Shown: one piece after another, positions 11,368 through 22,184 of the stretch
Layout: the number at the start of each line of letters is the position of its first letter
Position numbering within the stretch: position 1 is the stretch's first letter
Origin: Platanthera guangdongensis
Taxonomy: Eukaryota > Streptophyta > Magnoliopsida > Asparagales > Orchidaceae
NCBI GenBank assembly: GCA_039583875.1
Contig: CM077166.1
Location: 82,520,564-82,584,563 of the forward strand
Reading direction: 5' to 3'
DNA length: 64,000 nucleotides
Notes under the pieces: model-generated
Database searches by the model: none
What the model was told of the DNA's origin: nothing
The model's input: the letters and a program-made list of their open reading frames with translations, nothing else
Translations under genes and position numbers: made by a program

Positions 11368-11818
11368 TCATGTGTCAACACAAGTAGACTAAGTGTCGAC
11401 ACAAGCCTTGGTGGTGTCGACACAGCTCCCTTGGTGTTGACACTACTTCTCGACACAGCTTCTGTTGAATATGTCGACACTAGTTCTGTGTGTCGACACA
11501 GTCACTTCTTCTCTTCACAAAAAAATCAACTTTGTTGAAACTCTGTTATGTGTCGACACAAGTCCTGTGTGTCGACACAGTTGATGTCGACAAAGTCTTC
11601 TGTGTGTCGACACTGCCTTTGTGTGTCGACATAGTTGATGTCGACTACGCTTTTCTGTGTGTCGACACTGCCTCTGTGTGTCGACACAGTTTCTTCTGGT
11701 GTCGACACAGCCTTTCCAAGTGTCGACACAATTGACTCCAGGTGTCGACATAGTTTTTCTCCAGTGTCGACACAAGCCTTCATAAGTGTTGACACAGCTT
11801 CTTCTGGTGTCGACTCAT
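11368..11818. repeat. TGTCGACA dyad array in copia-A U3 (left LTR)
   Basis: Some 20 copies of the palindrome TGTCGACA or one-base variants occur, most as GTGTCGACACA, at irregular 16-40 bp spacing. The array lies in U3 and ends upstream of the TATA box. The spacers differ from one another, so this is not a simple satellite. Confidence 0.9.
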
Positions 11819-13213
11819 GGACTTAGAAACTTTTCCTGCATTCCTGCATTTTCTTAACCTGCACATATAAACTCAAAACAACATCAAATACACCTTGATG
11901 CATATCATTGAGTAAGGTGAGGCTTCTTCAAATATGGTACACATTTTCCAATGTACCCAACAATCTCGCCCTATTTGGAGAAGTCATAACCCTTAGTCAA
12001 TGATATACACCATTCATAATAAACACACATTATGATGTATAAAAACATTACATGACAGGGTAACTTATAAACAAAACATGTATAGAATGTCATCACAGAA
12101 TAATGATGCAAACATAATGAGCATTAATCATTATTTTGTTTAAACTTTCAAAAGTTTCTTAATAATAGTTTACATAGATTTTTAAAAATTAAAGATTACA
12201 ATGTTGTAAAATCTAGTTAATCTATTCTAAGGCTGATCAGGCTCCTTGATGACTATGCCTTTGCCCGACTGGATCTTGGCTTGTTGATGCTATAGATCAC
12301 GGCAGTGAACCAGTCGTACAAGTAATATAAAATGGGGGTTTTCCCAAGTATCGATCTCTCAAGGAACACAGTAAGATGGAGTTAATTTCGAGGAGGACTT
12401 GAGATTGAAGTCCTTAGGGTCGGCGGTAACGATGGGGGCTTTGATATTGTGAACAAAGAAAATAAAACACTATCAACTACTCCTATGCAACGCCGCTATG
12501 CGATGCTTCGCCGGGCAGGATGGAAGACTAGTCGGGCCGCTATGCACCGAATCACTAGGCGGATGGGCGAGTAGGCTTGCGGATGAGGTGATGAGAATGG
12601 CGGAATGAGGGTCGAAAGTACCTCTTCGCTACACACGCTTCTAGCTATTGCTAGAGCGGCAAGGGCGGATGGATGGTGGATGGACAAATAGGCGCACCTC
12701 AGGTAAATATAATGAAAATATACAATCACATAAACATGATTACACATAAACGTAAATTACACTAAGCATAACTTCATCAAATACAAGAGTTCAACTACAC
12801 ATTCAACAACCAATCAAGAAAAGAGTGTGCGAAATCGACCGAATACGAAGCCTTGCTGAGGATTCATGGTTGGAGTCGTCGGGTTGTCAATCCGCGTCCA
12901 AGCTCGGTCCGCAACTGCGTCCGGGATAGAGAAGGGCTGTCACCACCTTCCAATGGCCCGTCTTCTTCGTGTCACGATCCGGTGGAGGATGGCACAACTT
13001 CTCCTAGCTTGGTGAAGAAAGCTAGGTCAAGCTCTTCTTGAAGCTCAAAGATGAAGGAGGAGGCCGAGAGGAAGCTCCGGCTTGGATTTGGCGGTGAAAG
13101 CTTGCCCGGAGCACCTCCCTAGGGTGGAAGATGAAGGAGGACGGCAAAAACGGCGGAGGAAATGGCCGATCTGCGGATCTTCGCGTGGATTCCGGATTAG
13201 GGCGAGACCTGCA

Positions 13214-13222
13214 CTATTTATA
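13214..13222 (-). promoter_or_regulatory. TATA box, TR-GAG1a 3' LTR
   Basis: The minus strand reads TATAAATAG, just downstream of the last palindrome of the array. The same box is at 18070-18078. Confidence 0.7.
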
Positions 13223-13229
13223 CAAAAGC

Positions 13230-13620
13230 AGAATTGAACAATGCACACAATCATAGGCGCACGACCAGTGGTCGTGCGCGCTATGTCCTGTGCTCGTGCG
13301 CACTGGCATGGAATATCAGGAAGACGAACTGGGATAACGCGCACGAGTAGTGGCGCACGTCCAGTGGTCGTGCGCACTAAGTCCAATGATCGTGCGATTA
13401 CCCAGACAGGACTCCAGAAAAGAGGAATCAATGCACACGATCAGTGGCGCACGACCAGTGGTCGTGCACAATATGTCCAGTGGTCGTGCGCTTACCCCAG
13501 GCTGATTCTAGAAAACATAGAGTAGTGCGCACGATCGGGGGCGCACGACCAGTGGTCGTGCGAATTATATCCCATGATCGTGCGCAGTATTCCTGTTTCA
13601 CAACCATCCCGGAACACGCA
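13230..13620. repeat. CGCACGACCA/TGGTCGTGCG palindrome array (left LTR)
   Basis: Five strong copies and several weaker ones pair the arm CGCACGACCA with TGGTCGTGCG around one or two bases, for example near 13256, 13350, 13448 and 13540. They are separated by 30-100 bp and interspersed with half-sites such as GATCGTGCG. The array lies in U3 upstream of the TATA box. Confidence 0.88.
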
Positions 13621-13860
13621 CACTACCCCTGTACCGAATAGAAAAAGAAATCATTGATATGTTCAGACATTCCAGGCAATAACAAAAAGGAGTACAAACT
13701 ATAAAAACAACAAAATACACAACCACGGGCTAAAATGTGCACTTCCTATGAAAATAAAGACAGGATGAAATATATATGATAATGAACTAAAAGTGAAGTG
13801 CAACCGTGTGAAAACTAGCCCAGATGAGTGCGAAAATAGGTATATAAAGTGGACTCATCA

Positions 13861-13875
13861 CACCCCCAGACTTAA
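13861..13875 (-). promoter_or_regulatory. Polypurine tract, TR-GAG1a
   Basis: The minus strand reads AAGTCTGGGGGTG directly before the 3' LTR start TGATGAGTC. The same tract precedes the LTR of the second copy at 47039. Confidence 0.8.
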
Positions 13876-15623
13876 CTATTTGCGCGTCCCGAGCAAACAA
13901 AATCTAAGCAGATAGGGAAAAATACTAGTTAACAAAGAAATTGCGAAACAGAGTACCATGCGAAGTCGCATGCTCGTGCACGTAAAAATATAATAGAAGA
14001 AATTTCTAAGTATACAAAATAGTTTATACTTTTCGCAATGCGTATCAAAATTCTATAATTACTCAAAAATGGAATCACGGTGAATCATTCGGTCACGCGT
14101 AGGGAGAAAGTAGACTAATCGCTAGGCGAGCATTGCCGAAGATCGGGGCTCCGGATAACCTCCAAAGGAATCCACCAATGTCGGTGACCATATGCTTGCC
14201 CTTTCACATTCTCTCCACGACACTGGTTTGGTTCACACACGAATCAGTAGGACTTTAGGTGAAGAGATGGGGCTTGGGTTTTGGTGAGGTAAACAAGGAT
14301 AAACATGAAGGCTATGCACCTAACCCAAAGGAGCTAGTATGAAGGGAATCCATCAGCTAACCAAAAGATATGCGGGTACACCACACCCCCAAACTAAACT
14401 TTTAACATATGGGTGTGTGCACCGCCTACTTCAAATATAATCACATTTCCAAAAAGATTTTCAATTTAAACTTTTTCTTTTCACTTTTTTTTTCTTTTCT
14501 TTTTCTTTACAAAAAATTTTTCTTTTCCTTATTTTTTATTTTCATAATTCAACAAATATAATATTGGAGCACATCCACATAATCATAAGTAAAATCACCA
14601 CATCACATCCCAACATTAAAATGTCAACACTAAAGCTCAACTTGGGTGTGCGACTAGGATTGACTATGAGGCTTTGGTGAATGAAGGTGGAGATGAATCA
14701 AAAGAAGGGTAGGCACAACGGGGTTAGCGAGGACAAGACGTTAGGAACGGTACAAAGCTCAACCGGGCCAAAATGATGGCCTACATCACACTCATGCATG
14801 ACTAACCTATACCCATGCTTCAAGAATAGCTTGGGGCAAGTTCTTAGCCAACGAGAAAGACTATCCATCCTCCCGACTCGAGCAATACGAACCTAACGGC
14901 CGTCTACACACATCCCTAAGCTACCGTCGGATTCACACCGGATTCACCAACTTTTGAGTAGAATAAAAAGTATTTACGCAATTAGAAAATTATAAAACTA
15001 AAAGCATACAAAAAAATTAAATCTACTCGAATTTCTACACGAGACGAGAGCAGTTGACTAGGAACACAACAAGGCCAACATTTTACTCCGTCTCACAATC
15101 CTAAGCCAGCACCATAATTTTCCCAAATCTAACGAAGAAATGAGTTTAACTCGCGGCACACAAACAGCTAAGCATGCGCTCATGTGGGTGCAGTGGTGTG
15201 TGATGCAATGTACTAAGCAAAATAAAATAATAAAAGCTTCTAGTATGCACATGAGATGTGCACGTGCAAAAGGTAACAAAACTAGCTCTCCCCCAGACTT
15301 AAACTAAGCAATACAGCAGATGATAGAGAAATTAAAATCATAAAGAGCTAAGGGAAGAGGTTACCCAATGCTCAGCTAGTGAGCATACCAGAAGAGGCGT
15401 GGAAACTGAAGCAGGCCCGCCATACGAAGAATCACAACCCCGCCAATGTGAATTGCCGTGAATACCTGCAGGGGTGAGCTCCGCAAAAACAAAAGAAAAA
15501 CATATACAAAATACAAAGAAATAATAAAACTAAGGTAGACATGAAAAATAAAATGCAGAAAAGGAAAGATAAGTACTGGGGTTACTGTCATCCCAGCACG
15601 ACTTATTTAGCTACAAAAAGGTT
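13876..15623. other. Non-coding internal region of TR-GAG1a
   Basis: There is no supported gene. The stretch is AT-rich, with a long T-rich run at 14470-14540. It is conserved in order with 47054-48810 of the second copy, so it belongs to the element. Confidence 0.7.
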
Positions 15624-16910
15624 CTAGCTAATGGGCCTATGAAAAGAAAAATGCACAGGTAACTGGCCTAATATCCGTTTCGGTAACGGGTACCGATATG
15701 GTGATAGAGCAGTTAACCCTCTGCCTAAATAATCATACCTGCTCCTCGCAGGCAGAGGAAATAGGAAGTAGGATGAGGAGGAGGCCTGGTCCTCACTCAT
15801 CTCACCACAAAACAAATCCTTGCATAGCAAGGTTTCGTCCACCACAAGTTCGCTGGGGGCGAAGGTGACGGCAGGGGTTTCCACTGTGAAGGAGGTAGGA
15901 ACCTCCTCACACAAGAGGATGCACTCGTCGACAGCCTGAGCGCAAGGCTCAACGTCAACCCAACTTACCTGTGGAGATTCAACCTGCACAGACTCAGATA
16001 AAGAAGAGGGATGAAGAAATAAAGTAGAAGAAGAACTAAAATAATCAGAAATAGGGGGAGTGGTCCCGGTCTCACTCCCAGCAGGATCCAAGCAGAGATC
16101 ATCGTCGGTATCATACGAGTCGTACCGAGGAGAATCCGAGAACTCGAGGTCCGTGGTGGTAAGAAGAACGACCTCATCCAATAAGGAGGTGCAAACCTCC
16201 GCATCGGAAATAGGGTATTCCTCATCCCACCGGGGTGCGTAAAAGGGTTCCGAAAATCCACCGTCTCCGTCGGAGATAGAGGAATCCTCATCCCACTTCA
16301 GCGCAACCTCGGGCACCGAATCATCAACAAATACAACATCATCAACCGACTCACAAGAAAGAGGAATAGCACAATCCAGCAAAAATTGTGGAGGGGCAAG
16401 GATGCTCTCAAAATCAAGCACTGAATGAGCAGGTCCCATCACAAAATCATTCATAGACGCCACCCCGTCGATGACCGGAACAATCTCATCGTCCCATACA
16501 GGAGCGCCCATGAGTTCCTGCTCCTCTATTTGTTGGCTAACACCAGAGTGATCATCACTCAAGGAAAGCCCGTAAAAAGGGATCGAGGGACCCATGAAAG
16601 AGCCGTATGCGGCTAGAGATTCTTCAGTAATCTCAACGGGTAAAGAATGAGCAAGGTGTGTTATGTCAGTGTATGGGCCAGACAACACCCTGGTAGGCCT
16701 GTCCACAACAGTCTTCCGCGAACGGGAGGTTGTTGTGCACACGCCCTCAGAGGGAGAAGGCTTGCACAAACGAGGGCAATCCTTCAACATGTGGCCCTCA
16801 CCTTGACATAACAAACACTTAATGCAATGCTCGACATTCATAGCAGCAATGACATCGATGGATTGGCGCAAAGTGTCAAGGATACGACACTCAGCATCAG
16901 GATCCATCAC
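15624..16910 (-). CDS. Zinc-knuckle acidic Gag-like protein, TR-GAG1a
   Basis: 428 codons without a stop. A CCHC zinc knuckle of the nucleocapsid type is at residues 32-45 (C32, C35, H40, C45), preceded by a short N-terminal stretch rather than a capsid domain. The remainder is unusually rich in Asp, Glu and Ser, with repeated 'WDDE/WDEE' islands, and ends in a conserved basic/aromatic tail (LPVHFSFHRPIS). The same order is found in the copy at 48811-50166. The knuckle suggests RNA binding in a Gag-like role; the job of the acidic part is unknown. The ATG at 16910 is the first in frame. Confidence 0.75.
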   Translation of the reverse strand: MMDPDAECRILDTLRQSIDVIAAMNVEHCIKCLLCQGEGHMLKDCPRLCKPSPSEGVCTTTSRSRKTVVDRPTRVLSGPYTDITHLAHSLPVEITEESLAAYGSFMGPSIPFYGLSLSDDHSGVSQQIEEQELMGAPVWDDEIVPVIDGVASMNDFVMGPAHSVLDFESILAPPQFLLDCAIPLSCESVDDVVFVDDSVPEVALKWDEDSSISDGDGGFSEPFYAPRWDEEYPISDAEVCTSLLDEVVLLTTTDLEFSDSPRYDSYDTDDDLCLDPAGSETGTTPPISDYFSSSSTLFLHPSSLSESVQVESPQVSWVDVEPCAQAVDECILLCEEVPTSFTVETPAVTFAPSELVVDETLLCKDLFCGEMSEDQASSSSYFLFPLPARSRYDYLGRGLTALSPYRYPLPKRILGQLPVHFSFHRPIS

Positions 16911-17116
16911 GAATAAAAATAATTGCTGAAAAAGTGCTAAACAGCTAAAATGAAAATAACACGGATCTGCTATCTAAATCAAAAATCAGAAAAGGGTAAA
17001 ACGAAATAAGCAAAATAAAAATTCTAATAACAAAAGCAACTAAAAAAAATGATATGCACAAATGGAAAAGGGCTTCAATATATAATCTCCCTCTCCAAAA
17101 ACTCACACGACTGTGT

Positions 17117-17134
17117 TCCCCGGCAACGACGCCA
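17117..17134 (-). promoter_or_regulatory. Primer binding site (tRNA-Asp), TR-GAG1a
   Basis: The plus strand reads TCCCCGGCAACGACGCCA, which equals the 3' end of plant tRNA-Asp (TCCCCGGCAACGGCGCCA) with one mismatch. It is 6 bases from the LTR. tRNA-Asp priming is known for Athila-type Ty3/gypsy elements, which suggests the helper lineage. Confidence 0.8.
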
Positions 17135-18069
17135 AAAACTTGATGCTATAGATCACGGCAGTGAACCGGTCGCACAAGTAATATAAAATAGGGGTTTTCC
17201 CAAGTATCGATCTCTCAAAGAACACAGTAAGGTGGAGTTAATTTCGAGGAGGACTTGATATTGAAGTCCTTAGGGTCGGCGGTAACGATGGGGGCTTTGA
17301 TATTGCGAACAAAGAAAATAAAAGACTATCAACTACTCCTATGCAACGCCGCTATGCGATGCTTCGCCGGGCGGGATGGAAGACTAGTCGGGCCGCTATG
17401 CACCGAATCACTAGGCGGATGGGCGAGTAGGCTTGCGGATGAGGTGATGAGAATGGAGGAATGAGGATCGAAAGCACCTCTTCGCTACGCACGCTTCTAG
17501 CAATTGCTAGAGCGGCAAGGGCAGATGGATGGTGGATGGACAAATAGGCGCACCTCAGGTAAATATAACGAAAATATACAATCACATAGACATGATTACA
17601 CATAAACGTAAATTACACTAAGCATAACTTCATCAAATACAAGAGTTCAACTACACATTCAACAACCAATCAAGAAAAGAGTGTGCGAAATCGACCGAAT
17701 ACGAAGCCTTGCTGAGGATTCACGGTTAGAGTCGTCGGGTTGTCAATCCGCGTCCAAGCTCGGTCCGCAACTGCGTCCGGGATAGAGAAGGGCTGTCACC
17801 ACCTTCCAATGGCCCGTCTTCTTCGTGTCACGATCCGGTGGAGGATGGCACAACTTCTCCTAGCTTGGTGAAGAAAGCTAGGTCAAGCTCTTCTTGAAGC
17901 TCAAAGATGAAGGAGGAGGCCGAGAGGAAGCTCCGACTTGGATTTGGCGGTGAAAGCTTGCCCGGAGCACCTCCCTAGGGTGGAAGATGAAGGAGGACGG
18001 TGAAAACGGCAGAGGAAATGGCCGATCTGCGGATCTTCGTGTGGATTCCGGATTAGGGCGAGACCTGCA

Positions 18070-18078
18070 CTATTTATA
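18070..18078 (-). promoter_or_regulatory. TATA box, TR-GAG1a 5' LTR
   Basis: The minus strand reads TATAAATAG, about 640 bp into the LTR and directly after the palindrome array. It is the likely promoter of the Gag-like ORF. Confidence 0.7.
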
Positions 18079-18089
18079 CAAAAGCAGAA

Positions 18090-18460
18090 TTGAACAATGC
18101 GCACGATCACAGGCGTACGACCAGTGGTCGTGCGCGCTATATGTCCTGTGCTCGTGCGCACTGGCATGGAATATCAGGAAGACGAACTGGGATAACGCGC
18201 ACGAGTAGTGGCGCACGACCAGTGGTCGTGCGCACTAAGTCCAATGATCGTGCGATTACCCAGACAGAACTCCAGAAAAGAGGAATCAATGCACACGATC
18301 AGTGGCGCACGACCAGTGGTCGTGCGCAATATGTCCAGTGGTCGTGCACTTACCCCAGGCTGATTCTAGAAAACATAGAGTAGTGCGCACGATCGGGGGC
18401 GCACGACCAGTGGTCGTGCGCATTATATCCCATGATCGTGCGCAGTATTCCTGTTTCACA
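18090..18460. repeat. CGCACGACCA/TGGTCGTGCG palindrome array (right LTR)
   Basis: Same array as at 13230-13620 in the partner LTR, with copies near 18118, 18211, 18306 and 18400. Arms are largely intact in both LTRs. Confidence 0.88.
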
Positions 18461-18723
18461 ACCATCCCGGAACACGCACACAACCCCTGTACCAAATAGG
18501 AAAAGCAATCACTGATATGTGCAGACATTCCAGACAATAACAAAAAGGAGTACAAACTATAAAAAAAACAAAATACACAACCACGGGCTAAAATGTGCAC
18601 TTCCTATGGAAATAAAGACAGGATGAAATATATATAATAATGAACTAAAAGTGAAGTGCAACCGTGTGAAAACTAGCCCAGATGAGTCCGAAAATAGGTA
18701 TGTAAAGTGGACTCATCACTTGT

Positions 18724-21237
18724 ACTGGGGCTTCAGTATCTTCAGCTAGCTTCTTGCCCTTCAGATCTTTCTTCTTTTGTTCTTCAGCCCTTATCCTTTG
18801 CCTTTCAAAATAATGAAAAGGTTTTGGGAAGTACTTGCTAGGCTCCTGAGCATTAGGAGGTAGCTTCCCAGCGTTTGCCTTTCTCCTATATTGTAGAATG
18901 GCTTCCTGCCTAGCTTCATGCTTGTTCCATTCTTGCTCAGCATACCCTTTACCCCTTTCATGGGTCTGGTCCGTTATAGCTTTCCAGGCAGTCAATATAA
19001 TATTCCTGGAAGTTGGGCTCCATTGCTCAAAATCAGGCTTCAACTTAGCCTATTCTCTGAACTTTTTCTTAGACAATAGAGCTTCATTTTGAGCTTCCTT
19101 GGCAGCCTCTGACATTTCCACTTTCTCAATAATAATATTGTCAACCCTTAGATATCTAATAGATCCAGAGCCACCCTTGGATATCCACTTTCTTAATAAT
19201 AATAATAAGCAGGTTGCACACCTGACTCAGCTACATTATCATCATCACATAGGGGTGGATATCCAAGGGTGGCTCTGATGCTATTAGATATCCATTTAGC
19301 ATGATCTGAGCCTACTTTGACTAACACTCTCTCCCCCTTTATGACTTCTCTCTCAATATGAGCTCGGATGTCATCTTTCTGAAATCTTACTTGGTCATCT
19401 AGATAATTAACACCATCTTTATAAAAGGACCTTAGTTTCAGTAGTTGATCAGAAATGAGCTTTTGAGAATTCTTAATAGCTATTTGTACAACAGCTAGTT
19501 CTTCCTGTAATTGTTTATCAAAATCTGACTTCAATTGAACAAAATGTTCAGTCCCAATGGGAGCTTGTTTGTGAACTTCTATGACAATTATATTGTGAGA
19601 TTCTATCAGATTGTCATTCATCCTGAGTTGATTTTCTAGGACATAGCCTTGCTTGACCACTATATCATCAACTTGAGTCTTTATTCCTTCTTGTTGTTTT
19701 GCCAGAAAAACTACAGCATTACCTCCTTTATGAAAACAATCTGTCATCTCCCTCTTATTCTGATTTACCTCAAATCTAATTGATTTGATATCTTGAGCCA
19801 AGGAGAATTGCAGGTCTTTATGAGTTTCATCCATATATTTCTCCATGGCTATCCTTTGTTCATCTAACTTTACTTGCAAAGATACCAACAAAGAGCTATA
19901 ATCTTGTGCAGGAACTGGTTGTGGAGCAGTTTACAATGCGCTTTTATAGCTTTGGCTTCTTGTTTTGAAAACCATCAGCTTTCTCTTCTTTGCTTGAATT
20001 TCTGCTTCATCTTCAGAAGCTGAGGTACTTACTATATCAACTCTTTTCTGAGGACTAGGAGGCAGTTCCTTTTCATTCCTAGGTTACTCCCCCTCAATTC
20101 CAGCTTGCTCCCCCTCAGTTCTTGCTTGCTTCCCCTCAGTTCTGACTTACTCCCCCTCAGTTCTTACTTGTTCTATATCAGGGAACAACTCTTCAAGGGT
20201 AAACTCTTATTGAGGTTGGACTAGAGGCACTCTTAACTCTGGAGCATCAACAGCTGTAGATGTATCCTCCATGATAACATCCTGTGCTTGATTGCTGAGT
20301 TGAGTGGTCTGGTCAACATCAAGCAAGGGCACAGTTAGTGTTTCATCTTCATTATTGAAAATTGACTGATTAACTTTTTGGATTACCTCAAGAATAGTTT
20401 GAGTAGCCATTTCACTTTCTAAGTGTGTTGGATCTTCCTTAAGATGAGGTTCCCCCTGCACCTGAGCACCATCTGTAATGTCTTGTGCAGGAGATTTTTC
20501 AGCAATCTCTGGCCTCTGTTCATCAGGCATGTCCTTTGATAGGACTCTATCCCATCTGGAGATTATCCTTATATCCATTCTTCTCATATGGTTGATCTTA
20601 GAACCAGTAGTCTGTTCCATTACTTCTGGAATTGTTCCAGCCAAGTATAGACTCATGATTCTTCCCAGATTTGGCTTCTTAATACCTTCCTTAATCTTTT
20701 CAAAGATTACTGCAGACCAATCTGTGTTCAGTCTGAAGATAATCCTGGTCATCAGGCTGAATATATAGGCTGAAACCCTATCATGTCCCCCAGGCTTGCA
20801 GAGAATGACCTTTCCAACCACTTCAAAAAGGAATTTTCCTTGCAGATTCATCCCTTTCCTGTTCATTGCAGATCCAATCTTCATGGTGGGATCCAATCCA
20901 CACCAATGGAGTGCTTCCCTGGTCTTAGTAGAGGTAACTTCTTCATCTTCTTGAGTTTTGGGTAGATGAAGAGTTTTCGTATGCTCTTCATGGTGAGTTT
21001 GATTTTATTACGCTGGATTGAAGACCTAATCTTTAATCCAGTAGAATCCTGAGTTGCAGCTCCATAGAACTCAAGGATTTCCTTCTTCCATATCTTAGTA
21101 GGTTCGGATACCAGAAATTCCAAACCATTCACAGTAATTCGGGTAATTACTGTTTTAATCTCGGGTTCCACATTATCAAAAGCATTGCGAACCAGCTCAT
21201 AGCCTTCGTTGACGTTATCTTCAAGCTTTGGCACCAT
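18724..21237 (-). pseudogene. Long 3' ORF after pol (env-like position), copia-A
   Basis: A minus-strand coding stretch of about 830 codons begins at ATG 21237. Its N-terminal part is a globular-looking domain (VILCKPGGHDRVSAY, then LGRIMSLYLAG) also present in copia-B and, diverged, on the plus strand at 40755. Then come an acidic segment, a 7-residue repeat Q-x-R-T-E-G-E (four units, about 20090-20175), a long coiled-coil-like region (19193-19891) and a basic charged C-terminus (18724-19190). A frameshift near 20890 and stops near 20208, 20090, 19930 and 19190 break it; most are shared with copia-B. SIRE-type copia elements are known to carry an env-like ORF here; no signal peptide or membrane segment is evident. 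Confidence 0.7.
20085..20180 (-). repeat. 21-bp coding repeat (QxRTEGE), four units
   Basis: The plus strand shows four copies of 'CTCCCCCTCAGTTCTTACTTG' or variants, each encoding a heptad ending EGE on the minus strand. Copia-B has three units at about 35805-35870, so the copy number varies. Confidence 0.85.
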
Positions 21238-21267
21238 TGGGGTTGAGAGAAATCTTGGATTGAGAAG

Positions 21268-21690
21268 AGAGAATTTGTCGACACAAGGTTTTGTTCTCGA
21301 AAATATGGAGAGTGTGTCGACAGAGTATGTTGTTGACCTATTTATACCCTTCTAAATAATGAAGGTCAAAAGGCACGTCAAAATTCTCTTAATGTGTCGA
21401 CATAGTTGAAATGTGTCGACACAGACTTCTAATGTCTCGACAGAAGTATTGACTTCTATGTATCGACACCAATTGATGATGTGTCAACACAGACATTCTT
21501 ATCAGTTTGACAGAAATTCTGTGTCGACTCTAATTCTAAGTATCGACACAACTTCTGGATGTGTCGACACAACTTCTGGATGTGTCTATACAACTGCTCT
21601 GAAGTGTTGACACCAATTTTTCTAAATGTGTCGACACCACTTTCCTGGAGTGTCGACACAGACAACTTTTTGTGTCGACACAATTTTACT
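21268..21690. repeat. Internal TGTCGACA array upstream of the copia-A 3' ORF
   Basis: About 15 copies of TGTCGACA or one-base variants lie between the RNase H end and the start codon of the 3' ORF, 16-40 bp apart. This is the same motif and spacing style as in U3 of the same element. Most lie upstream of a TATA box (21338-21346), and two lie between the TATA box and the ATG. The array reads as a promoter region inside the element. Confidence 0.88.
21338..21346 (-). promoter_or_regulatory. Candidate internal TATA box, copia-A
   Basis: The minus strand reads GGGTATAAATAGG, about 100 bp upstream of the ATG at 21237 and just downstream of the TGTCGACA array. The arrangement copies that of the LTR (array, TATA box, leader). 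Confidence 0.6.
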
Positions 21691-21699
21691 TAGCCAAAT

Positions 21700-22184
21700 T
21701 TATTAAACTAATTTATGTTCAACATTCCTAATTCAATTTTGAAATTATTGAATTTAGTTTCATCTATTGGCTTAGTGAACATGTCAGCAATTTATAAATC
21801 TGTATTAACAAATTCTAAAGAAATATCTTCTTTTTCTACATGATTTCTAAGAAAATGGTATCTTATTTCTATATGATTTGTTCTACTATGAGAAACATGA
21901 TTATGAGCAATATAAATAGCTCTAGTAGAATCACATAATAATGGAGTTCTACTTACCTGAATACCATAATCTTCTAACTGATGCTGTATCCACAACAGCT
22001 GTGCACAGCAACTTCCTGCAGCAACATACTCAGACTCAGCTGTGGAAATTGCCACACTAGTCTGCTTCTTATAGCTCTATGACACCAATCTTCCTCTTAT
22101 AAATTGACAGGTGCCTGTTGTGCTTTTCCTATCTACTTTGCATCCTGCAAAGTCTGCATCTGAATAGCCTATTAGTAGAAAATC
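21700..22184 (-). pseudogene. RNase H, copia-A
   Basis: The copia RNase H motifs are visible: SDADFAGC, then STAESEYVA, then LLCDSTRAIYIAHN. It is in frame with the RT upstream but split by a TGA near 22184 (AGA in copia-B) and a TAG where copia-B has Trp near 22070. The coding stretch ends shortly before the internal TGTCGACA array. Confidence 0.8.

Larger units (their letters stand above)
10205..11962 (-). repeat. 3' LTR of copia-A
   Basis: Reading the minus strand it starts TGTTGGGTACATTGG at 11962 and ends CAATTCTTTCA at 10205. It matches 32402-34120 almost throughout, with about 40 bp extra in the TGTCGACA array here. Near the 3' end is a G-run (10231-10244, C-run on the minus strand). 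U3 holds the dyad array and a TATA box; there is no ORF of interest. Confidence 0.9.
12285..13860 (-). repeat. 3' LTR of TR-GAG1a
   Basis: 1576 bp, nearly identical to 17141-18718. It includes the dyad array (13230-13620) and the TATA box at 13214-13222. The high similarity of the pair points to a fairly recent insertion. Confidence 0.92.
12285..18718 (-). mobile_element. Non-autonomous Gag-only LTR element TR-GAG1a
   Basis: This is a complete element: LTRs 12285-13860 and 17141-18718 begin TGATG and end CATCA, flanked by a perfect target duplication CTTGT (12280-12284, 18719-18723). The minus strand carries the primer site, one ORF (16910-15624) and the polypurine tract. There is no RT or integrase anywhere, so enzymes must come in trans. 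The structure fits the TR-GAG class described in plants. It sits in the 3' internal part of copia-A. Confidence 0.92.
17141..18718 (-). repeat. 5' LTR of TR-GAG1a
   Basis: 1578 bp. Read on the minus strand it starts TGATGAGTCC at 18718. U3 contains the palindrome array (18090-18460), the TATA box (18070-18078) and then about 0.93 kb of R-U5. Confidence 0.92.

Noticed and set aside
11490..11826. Cys/Val/Asp repeat proteins read from the TGTCGACA array (also 33703-34061, 21413-21683, 37090-37449)
   Set aside because: The peptides are by-products of the dyad repeat in several frames and on both strands, and the motif is clearly nucleotide-based.
12496..12747. Repeated 83-codon frame in TR-GAG1 LTRs (also 17352-17603)
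   Set aside because: Present only because the LTR is repeated, poorly preserved in TR-GAG1b, and with no domain. Treated as LTR sequence.
21268..21690. CRISPR-like regular repeats
   Set aside because: The repeated core is only 8-10 bp, palindromic and irregularly spaced, in plant retrotransposon DNA, with no cas genes.
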